Shown here: positions 58,854 through 64,000 of the stretch, piece after piece | How positions within the stretch are numbered: position 1 is the first letter of the stretch | Layout: every line of letters starts with the position of its first letter | Assembly (NCBI RefSeq): GCF_947488185.1 | Contig: NZ_CANKYM010000005.1 | Coordinates: forward strand, 372,001 to 436,000 | Source of the DNA: an uncultured Roseobacter sp. | Lineage (GTDB): Bacteria; Pseudomonadota; Alphaproteobacteria; Rhodobacterales; Rhodobacteraceae | Reading direction: 5' to 3' | Length of the DNA: 64,000 nt | Program-made: the position numbers and the translations under genes | Notes under the pieces: generated by a model | The model's database searches: none | Told to the model about the DNA's origin: nothing | The model's input: the letters and a program-made list of their open reading frames with translations, nothing else

Positions 58854-60614
58854 TTACTCCGCCGCTTGTGTACTGTGGTCGCTGCCTAATATTGGTAGCT
58901 GCATTTCAAAAACTGCGCCGCCGGCCTGTCCGTTCCGCGCTGTTAACCTTCCACCTAGGTCGTTAACGATACCAGACGAGATGGCAAGGCCCAGCCCCAC
59001 CCCATCTCCGGCCTGTTTCGTGGTGTAAAAGGGTTCGAACAATTGGTCGAGGTCTTCGATACCGGGCCCGTTATCGCGCACGGTCAGGGTCGCCGTCTCA
59101 CCCGCCGATAACAGGATATCCACCTTGGGACTTTGCTCCGACTTGGTGGCGTCAATAGCATTGCGCAACAGGTTCACCATGACCTGCTCAATGCGCAACC
59201 GGTCCCCCATCACCCGCACCGGCGTGTCGGGGATGATGCGCGAAATCTGGACGTGCCGCTGGCGCAGCTGTGGCTCCATCATCGACAGGGCGGAGGCGAG
59301 CGCATCGCCCATGTCCACTGGGGAAAACGCCTCTTGCCCCTTGCGCGCATAAGACTTGAGCTGGCGGGTGATCCCGCCCATCCGCTCAATCAGATCATCA
59401 ATGCGTCCAAAAGACGAAAGTGCCTCTTCCTGCCGGTTACGGCGTAAGAGCAGCCGCGCCCCGGCAAGGTAGGTTTTCATCGCCGCCAGAGGCTGATTGA
59501 GTTCGTGGCTCACGGCGGCGGACATCTCGCCCAAGGCCGCGAGTTTACTCGATTGTTCCAGCGTCTGCTCAGCCACGGCGAGCGTTTCCTGCACCCGTTT
59601 TCGCTCGGCGATTTCCCGCTGCAGCGCCACGTTCAGTGTCCGCAACTCGGCAGATTCCCGCTGAAACAACGCCATGCGCAATGCGGTCCGACGGCTCAGC
59701 GCATAGAAGCTGAGCGCCAGAAGAATCGCAAATCCCATGATTTCCAGGGCCAGCACGCCGTTCACCCGCTCGCGCACGCTCGCATAGGTGGTAAAGCTCG
59801 CCATGCGCCATCCCCGGAAGGGAATGCGCGTCTCCAGCCGCATCACCGCCTCGCCCTGCAGATAGGCATCGGGTGGCAGTTGGGTCCAATCCGCAGTCGC
59901 CTGAATGGCGCGCTGAATGGCATTTTCCGGCGTGTGACGTACCAGCGCTTCTTCCTCGGTACGCCCCTGCCAGCGCGGCTCCGTCGTCAGGATGATCGTA
60001 CCGGTGCTGTCGGTGACGATCACCGCATCCGAAATCCCGGCCCAGGCACGTCCGAATTTCTGCAAATCCACCTCAACCACGATCACGCCCAGCACATCCG
60101 AACCCGATTGCACCCGCCGCGAATAGAAAAACCCGTACCCACCCGTTTCACGCTCAGCGACCGTGAAAATCGTGGCACTCGCCCGGATCGCATCGACAAA
60201 ATAGGCCTCTGGGCGGTGGCTCGATCCCAACCTGTTGCGATCGGTGGCCGCCACCGTGCGCCCGTCGATATCGAGCAGCATCAGCGAGGCCGCACCGATT
60301 TCTTCCACGAAGGAAATCAACCGGCGGGTCGATGCCGTGTAATCTGCGGAATTCAGCGCCCCGATTAGCTCCGCATCCCGCGCCAGCAACTGCGGCACAA
60401 TCGCGTTCTGCCGCAGCTCCGACAGCAGGTTCCCGCTGTAAAGCGCCAACCGCAGTTCCGCACGGTTCCGCGTGCTTTCTGTAAAGCGATCCGTCAGCAG
60501 CTTGTTGGTGACCGAAACCACGGCAACGGCCAGCAGCAGCAGCACCGCCAACGCCACGCGCACACGCCAGTTGATGGCGCGGGTCTGGGGATCAGGATCG
60601 GTGGCGGTTTCCAT
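58854..60614 (-). CDS. DctB-like sensor histidine kinase
   Basis: A 586-residue membrane kinase. Two membrane helices (about residues 18-37 and 287-305) flank a periplasmic double-PAS (dCache-like) sensor with RPEAYFVDAIR and GGYGFFYSRRV, the DctB-type C4-dicarboxylate fold. H370 in SAAVSHELNQPLAAMK is the phospho-acceptor, and the ATPase boxes NLLRNAIDA, DNGPGI and GVGLGLAIS follow. Its stop lies three bases before the regulator gene. No dctPQM transporter is in the window, so the ligand (organic acid) is inferred from the sensor type only. Confidence 0.9.
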   Translation of the reverse strand: METATDPDPQTRAINWRVRVALAVLLLLAVAVVSVTNKLLTDRFTESTRNRAELRLALYSGNLLSELRQNAIVPQLLARDAELIGALNSADYTASTRRLISFVEEIGAASLMLLDIDGRTVAATDRNRLGSSHRPEAYFVDAIRASATIFTVAERETGGYGFFYSRRVQSGSDVLGVIVVEVDLQKFGRAWAGISDAVIVTDSTGTIILTTEPRWQGRTEEEALVRHTPENAIQRAIQATADWTQLPPDAYLQGEAVMRLETRIPFRGWRMASFTTYASVRERVNGVLALEIMGFAILLALSFYALSRRTALRMALFQRESAELRTLNVALQREIAERKRVQETLAVAEQTLEQSSKLAALGEMSAAVSHELNQPLAAMKTYLAGARLLLRRNRQEEALSSFGRIDDLIERMGGITRQLKSYARKGQEAFSPVDMGDALASALSMMEPQLRQRHVQISRIIPDTPVRVMGDRLRIEQVMVNLLRNAIDATKSEQSPKVDILLSAGETATLTVRDNGPGIEDLDQLFEPFYTTKQAGDGVGLGLAISSGIVNDLGGRLTARNGQAGGAVFEMQLPILGSDHSTQAAE

Positions 60615-60651
60615 GCAGCGAGACTACGCGAAAGCGCAACACCGGCTCAAG

Positions 60652-61320
60652 TCACGCTTTGACAAGCGCTCCGGCCAATGCGCGGAAGAGCGCCTGCCCA
60701 TCGGTGCCGCCATGCCCTGCGTCCGCGGCCCGTTCCGGATGCGGCATCATGCCCAGCACCCGCCGGTTTTCCGACAGGATACCGGCGATATCCGCGCGCG
60801 CACCATTCGGATTATTCGTATAGGAAAACGCAACGCGGTCGTCGCCCTGCAGCCGCGCAATCGTCTCGTCATCGGCAAAATAATTGCCATCATGATGCGC
60901 AATCGGGATATCGATGACGTCACCCGCATTATAGCCTTCGGTATAGGCGGATTGCGACGTTTCCACTTTCAGACCAACGGTTTGGCAGATGTACTTCAAT
61001 CCCGCGTTGCGCAACAGCACCCCCGGCAACAACCCGGTCTCGGTCAAGATCTGGAACCCGTTGCACACGCCCAGAGCATACCCCCCGCGCTCGGCATGGG
61101 TCGCCACCGACCGGCAAATCGGCGAATTGGCCGCAATAGCGCCACAGCGCAGGTAATCCCCAAAGGAAAACCCACCCGGAATGCCGACAATATCAACGCC
61201 CTGCGGCAGGCTGCTGTCCTTGTGCCAGACCATGCTGACCCTGGCCCCCGCCGCCTCAAAAGCCACGGCCAGATCGCGATCACAGTTCGATCCGGGAAAG
61301 ACAATCACCGCCGCATGCAT
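60652..61320 (-). CDS. purQ: Phosphoribosylformylglycinamidine synthase subunit PurQ
   Basis: A 222-residue class I glutaminase that provides ammonia to PurL in purine synthesis. The nucleophile C86 is in LGVCNGFQIL; the His-Glu of the triad is in MMPHPERA (about residue 195). FPGSNCDRD and PGGFSFGDYLR are the family N-terminal motifs. Its start overlaps the purS stop (TGATG), as is common for the PurS-PurQ-PurL complex. It ends the purC-purS-purQ run; purL is not in the window. Confidence 0.96.
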   Translation of the reverse strand: MHAAVIVFPGSNCDRDLAVAFEAAGARVSMVWHKDSSLPQGVDIVGIPGGFSFGDYLRCGAIAANSPICRSVATHAERGGYALGVCNGFQILTETGLLPGVLLRNAGLKYICQTVGLKVETSQSAYTEGYNAGDVIDIPIAHHDGNYFADDETIARLQGDDRVAFSYTNNPNGARADIAGILSENRRVLGMMPHPERAADAGHGGTDGQALFRALAGALVKA

Positions 61321-61550
61321 CAGCCCATCTCCACCGAATAGGATTCGATCACCGTATTGGCGAGCAGTTTTTCACACATCGCGGTCACATCTGCCTCGGT
61401 CGCCCCCTCATCCAGATCAAGCTCGATGACCTTGCCCTGACGTACCCCCTGAACACTGTCAAAGCCCAACGCCCCGAGCGCGTGACGCACCGCTTCACCC
61501 TGCGGATCCAGCACGCCGTTCTTCAGCATGATATGCACGGTTGCTTTCAT
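61320..61550 (-). CDS. purS: Phosphoribosylformylglycinamidine synthase subunit PurS
   Basis: A 76-residue small subunit that bridges PurQ and PurL in the three-part FGAM synthase. The MLKNGVLDPQGEAVRHALG and GKVIELDLDE motifs and the length are typical. The ATG at 61550 has AAGGG six bases upstream; 15 upstream codons are open but unlike PurS. It lies 41 bp after purC and overlaps purQ by one base. Confidence 0.95.
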   Translation of the reverse strand: MKATVHIMLKNGVLDPQGEAVRHALGALGFDSVQGVRQGKVIELDLDEGATEADVTAMCEKLLANTVIESYSVEMG

Positions 61551-61591
61551 AATCTGCCCTTCATTGTTCTTCAAATATGCCTGCCCGACGC

Positions 61592-62353
61592 TCAATTGAT
61601 TAGGGTCGGCTTCGTGATGGGTTGCGCGTTCTTCGGCATGACCCCAAGCCGCCGCGCCACTTCCGTGTAGGCATCCTTGAGATCGCCCAGATCCCGGCGG
61701 AACACATCCTTGTCCAGCTTCTCACCGGTCTCGATGTCCCACAGCCGGCAACTGTCCGGGCTGATCTCGTCCGCCACGATCAGACGTTGGAAATCACCGT
61801 CAAAAACCCGACCGACCTCGATCTTGAAGTCCACAAGCCGAATGCCGACGGCCATCATCACGCCCGACAGGAAATCATTGACCCGCAGCGCGAGGCTCAG
61901 GATATCATCCATGTCCTGCTGACTGGCCCAGCCAAAAGCCGCGATATGCTCCTCTGTCACCAGCGGATCGCCCAGAGAATCGTCCTTGTAGCAATATTCG
62001 ACAATCGGCCGCGGCAGCTGCGTGCCTTCGTCAATGCCCAACCGTTTCGACATGGTGCCGGCCGCATAGTTGCGCACGATGATTTCCAACGGCACGATCT
62101 CGACACTGCGCACCAGCTGCTCGCGCATATTGAGCCGTTTGATAAAATGATTGGGCACCCCGATCTGGCCCAAACCAGTCATGAAAAACTCCGACAGGCG
62201 GTTGTTGAGCACGCCCTTGCCTTCGATCACCGCTTTCTTCTCTGCATTGAACGCAGTGGCATCATCCTTGAAGTACTGGACAATGGTGCCGGGCTCCGGG
62301 CCTTCATAAAGAATTTTTGCTTTGCCTTCGTAGATTTTCTTGCGCCGGGCCAT
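61592..62353 (-). CDS. purC: SAICAR synthase
   Basis: A 253-residue phosphoribosylaminoimidazole-succinocarboxamide synthase, step 8 of purine synthesis. The ATP-binding KIYEGKAKILYEG start, the VPLEIIVRNYAAGTMSKRLG signature (about residues 87-106) and LVDFKIEVGR and ADEISPDSCRLWD are intact. AAAGGA precedes the ATG by five bases. It starts the purC-purS-purQ run and is divergent from the ATPase zeta gene. Confidence 0.96.
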   Translation of the reverse strand: MARRKKIYEGKAKILYEGPEPGTIVQYFKDDATAFNAEKKAVIEGKGVLNNRLSEFFMTGLGQIGVPNHFIKRLNMREQLVRSVEIVPLEIIVRNYAAGTMSKRLGIDEGTQLPRPIVEYCYKDDSLGDPLVTEEHIAAFGWASQQDMDDILSLALRVNDFLSGVMMAVGIRLVDFKIEVGRVFDGDFQRLIVADEISPDSCRLWDIETGEKLDKDVFRRDLGDLKDAYTEVARRLGVMPKNAQPITKPTLIN

Positions 62354-62508
62354 GGGCGTCCTTTCCCCCGCGGGCCGCGACAATCACGACCTCGTTGCGC
62401 CCCTCTTAGTGGAAGCCCCGCGTTGCTGCAAGCCAGCGTCCCTTGCGCAAAGCGCGCCAAGCCCGCATATCTGTCGTAACACCAACCCGTTCAACAGGAG
62501 ACCGGCCC

Positions 62509-62823
62509 ATGACAACCTTTGACGACCGCGAAAATGCCTTTGAAAACAAATATGCCCACGACGCGGAAATGCAGTTCAAGGCGGAAGCCAGGCGCAACAA
62601 ACTACTGGGTCTCTGGGCGGCGGACCTGCTGGGCAAATCTGGGGACGAGGCCGCCGAATACGCCAAGGAAGTCGTGAAATCCGATTTCGAAGAGGCCGGT
62701 GACGAAGACGTCTATCGCAAAGTGTCCGGTGATCTCGGCTCCAAGGCCGATGAAACCACGATCCGCACCAAAATGATCGAGCTGATGGCTGAGGCAAAAG
62801 CCCAGCTGATGCGGGAAATCTGA
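62509..62823 (+). CDS. F1-ATPase inhibitor subunit zeta (DUF1476)
   Basis: A 104-residue, highly charged helical protein. It follows the Paracoccus denitrificans zeta subunit closely (TTFDDRENAFENKYAHDAEM; NKLLGLWAADLLGKSGDEAA; VVKSDFEEAGDEDVYRKV). Zeta blocks rotation of the alphaproteobacterial F1 motor in the hydrolysis direction through its N-terminal helix. AGGAG precedes the ATG by eight bases. It stands alone, away from the atp operon. Confidence 0.92.
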   Translation: MTTFDDRENAFENKYAHDAEMQFKAEARRNKLLGLWAADLLGKSGDEAAEYAKEVVKSDFEEAGDEDVYRKVSGDLGSKADETTIRTKMIELMAEAKAQLMREI

Positions 62824-62844
62824 TTTTTAATTCAACACCTTATT

Positions 62845-62873
62845 CCTGACCGGTGGCATAGCACCCGGTCAGG
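62845..62873. other. Inverted repeat between the zeta and BHMT-like genes
   Basis: CCTGACCGGTG (62845-62855) and CACCCGGTCAGG (62862-62873) are inverted repeats with one bulged G and a six-base loop, about 20 bases after the zeta stop codon. No T-run follows on either side, so it may be a weak or Rho-assisted terminator, or a structured leader element. Confidence 0.4.
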
Positions 62874-62982
62874 GAACCACCCCGGACATCTTAGCAGCCT
62901 CATAACCAAGATGAATAATATGAGTTTGCCTTGAGATGGCGTTCATGACACAGCAGGCCTCTGAATATCCGCGAGGCGCGCC

Positions 62983-64000
62983 ATGACCAATCCCATGATG
63001 AAACTGCTGCACGAAAAAGGCACCCTGCTGGCCGATGGCGCCACGGGCACCAATCTCTTCAACATGGGTCTGATGTCCGGCGATGCGCCGGAGCTCTGGA
63101 ATACCGACGAGCCGCAAAAGATCAGGACGCTCTACAAGGGCGCGGTCGATGCGGGCAGCGATCTTTTCCTGACCAATTCCTTTGGCGCCAATGCCTCCCG
63201 TTTGAAACTGCACGGCGCGGAAAAACGCGTGCATGAGCTGGCCCGCGTCTCCGCCGAAATCGGGCGTGAGGTGGCTGACACTGCAGGCCGCACGGTGATT
63301 GTCGCAGGTTCCGTCGGTCCCACCGGCGAAATCATGGAACCCGTGGGCACACTCAGCCGCGCACTGGCCGTTGAAATGTTCCACGAAGCGGCAGACGGGC
63401 TGAAGTCCGGCGGTGCAGACATCGGCTGGCTGGAAACGATCAGCGCGCCGGAAGAATACCGCGCCGCGGCCGAAGGCTTTGCCCTCGCCGGGCTCGACTG
63501 GGTTGGCACCATGAGTTTTGACACCGCCGGGCGCACCATGATGGGCCTGACCAGCGCGGACATGGTGAAAATGGTTGATGATCTGGGCGATCATGCGCCG
63601 CTGGCCTTTGGCGCCAATTGCGGCACTGGCGCCTCTGACCTTTTGCGCACGATCCTCGGGTTCGCCGCTCAGGGCCCGGAACGTCCTGTGATCGCCAAGG
63701 GGAATGCCGGTATTCCGAAATACGTTGACGGACATATCCACTACGACGGCACGCCAGAGTTGATGGCGGATTACGCGGTGATGGCGCGGGCCTGCGGGGC
63801 CAGCATCATCGGCGGATGCTGCGGCACCATGCCGGACCACCTGCGCCACATGCGCGAGGCGCTCGACACCCGCACGATGGATCACCCGCCCGCGCTCGAA
63901 GAGATCGTCGACCGTCTGGGGGCGTTTTCGTCGCAAAGCGATGGCACCGGTGACGATGAAGCCCCGGCCCGCCGCACGTCTCGCCGCCGCCGCGCGGCAA
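62983..64000 (+). CDS. Betaine-homocysteine methyltransferase-like protein (partial)
   Basis: 339 residues are visible before the window ends. It is a TIM-barrel homocysteine S-methyltransferase of the BHMT/MetH-N type: ADGATGTNLFNMGL opening (about residues 17-30), FLTNSFGANASRL, and zinc cysteines in FGANCGTG (about 210) and GGCCGTM (about 275-281). The last visible part is a basic tail (RRTSRRRRAA). In Phaeobacter a similar protein forms part of a split methionine synthase with separate B12- and pterin-binding partners; this is from memory, and partners are not visible here. GCGAGG precedes the ATG by about six bases. Confidence 0.88.
   Translation, partial: MTNPMMKLLHEKGTLLADGATGTNLFNMGLMSGDAPELWNTDEPQKIRTLYKGAVDAGSDLFLTNSFGANASRLKLHGAEKRVHELARVSAEIGREVADTAGRTVIVAGSVGPTGEIMEPVGTLSRALAVEMFHEAADGLKSGGADIGWLETISAPEEYRAAAEGFALAGLDWVGTMSFDTAGRTMMGLTSADMVKMVDDLGDHAPLAFGANCGTGASDLLRTILGFAAQGPERPVIAKGNAGIPKYVDGHIHYDGTPELMADYAVMARACGASIIGGCCGTMPDHLRHMREALDTRTMDHPPALEEIVDRLGAFSSQSDGTGDDEAPARRTSRRRRAA

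Noticed and set aside
62880..62982. SAM or SAH riboswitch before the BHMT-like gene
   Set aside because: The conserved loop sequences of SAH and SAM-II riboswitches were not found by eye; only an inverted repeat lies farther upstream.
1..64000. CRISPR array, insertion sequence or rRNA operon anywhere in the window
   Set aside because: No regularly spaced repeats, transposase genes with terminal inverted repeats, or rRNA sequence were seen.

Overview
The window is a 64 kb stretch of GC-rich chromosome from an alphaproteobacterium, almost certainly a marine Rhodobacterales (Roseobacter-clade) bacterium. The evidence is a DMSP demethylase gene (dmdA) next to acryloyl-CoA reductase (acuI), a circularly permuted two-piece tmRNA, the Rhodobacter-type tellurite locus trgA-trgB-cysK, an alpha-type SspB, the alphaproteobacterial F1-ATPase zeta inhibitor, and an RNase E with a split S1 domain and a C-terminal GWW motif. 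The genus cannot be fixed from the sequence. Gene density is high, and many neighbours overlap by ATGA or TGATG.

Layout. 0-8 kb: mixed metabolism. It holds a partial acyl-CoA synthetase, a fumarylacetoacetate hydrolase-family enzyme, a TauE/SafE exporter, a renalase-like flavoprotein, an acetyltransferase, a secreted protein, and a homocysteine methyltransferase-family gene divergent from a SARP regulator fused to an alpha/beta hydrolase. 8-21 kb: phosphorus uptake. One operon encodes a DeoR regulator, a PhnDCEE-type ABC transporter and a HAD phosphatase. Divergent from it are a Na/Pi cotransporter, a Nudix hydrolase and an Afu-type ABC transporter whose binding protein keeps the spacing of phosphosugar-binding residues. 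An inositol-monophosphatase-family enzyme lies convergent. 21-30 kb: a likely seven-gene stress operon (phrA, cfa, trgA, trgB, cysK, a mechanosensitive channel, alaX) behind a near-ideal RpoE/ECF11 promoter, followed by tRNA-Ser(GGA). 30-41 kb: a PLP enzyme and a BCCT transporter, a TetR regulator with two SnoaL-like proteins, then the DMSP cluster (acuI, dmdA, DinB, DUF1326, DUF2182) with a divergent GntR regulator, and a leishmanolysin-like metalloprotease.

41.7-43.6 kb: ssrA (tmRNA) followed by a 1.6 kb prophage remnant bounded by att-like direct repeats. It holds a frameshifted integrase core fused by deletion to a head-tail connector gene. 44-54 kb: chromate resistance (chrB-chrA), sspB, fumC with two small genes, class I aldolase, a cytochrome P450 translationally coupled to an alpha/beta hydrolase, ccdA and tusA. 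54-64 kb: rne with a long leader, a DctB/DctD-type two-component system whose regulator lacks the sigma54-contact GAFTGA loop, purC-purS-purQ, the ATPase zeta subunit, and a partial betaine-homocysteine methyltransferase-like gene running off the right edge.

No CRISPR array, insertion sequence or rRNA operon was seen. The best leads are the RpoE-led operon, the SARP-hydrolase fusion with tandem repeats in its promoter, the DMSP cluster with three associated genes of unknown role, the paired phosphorus-uptake operons sharing a repeat-bearing promoter region, and the GAFTGA-less DctD.
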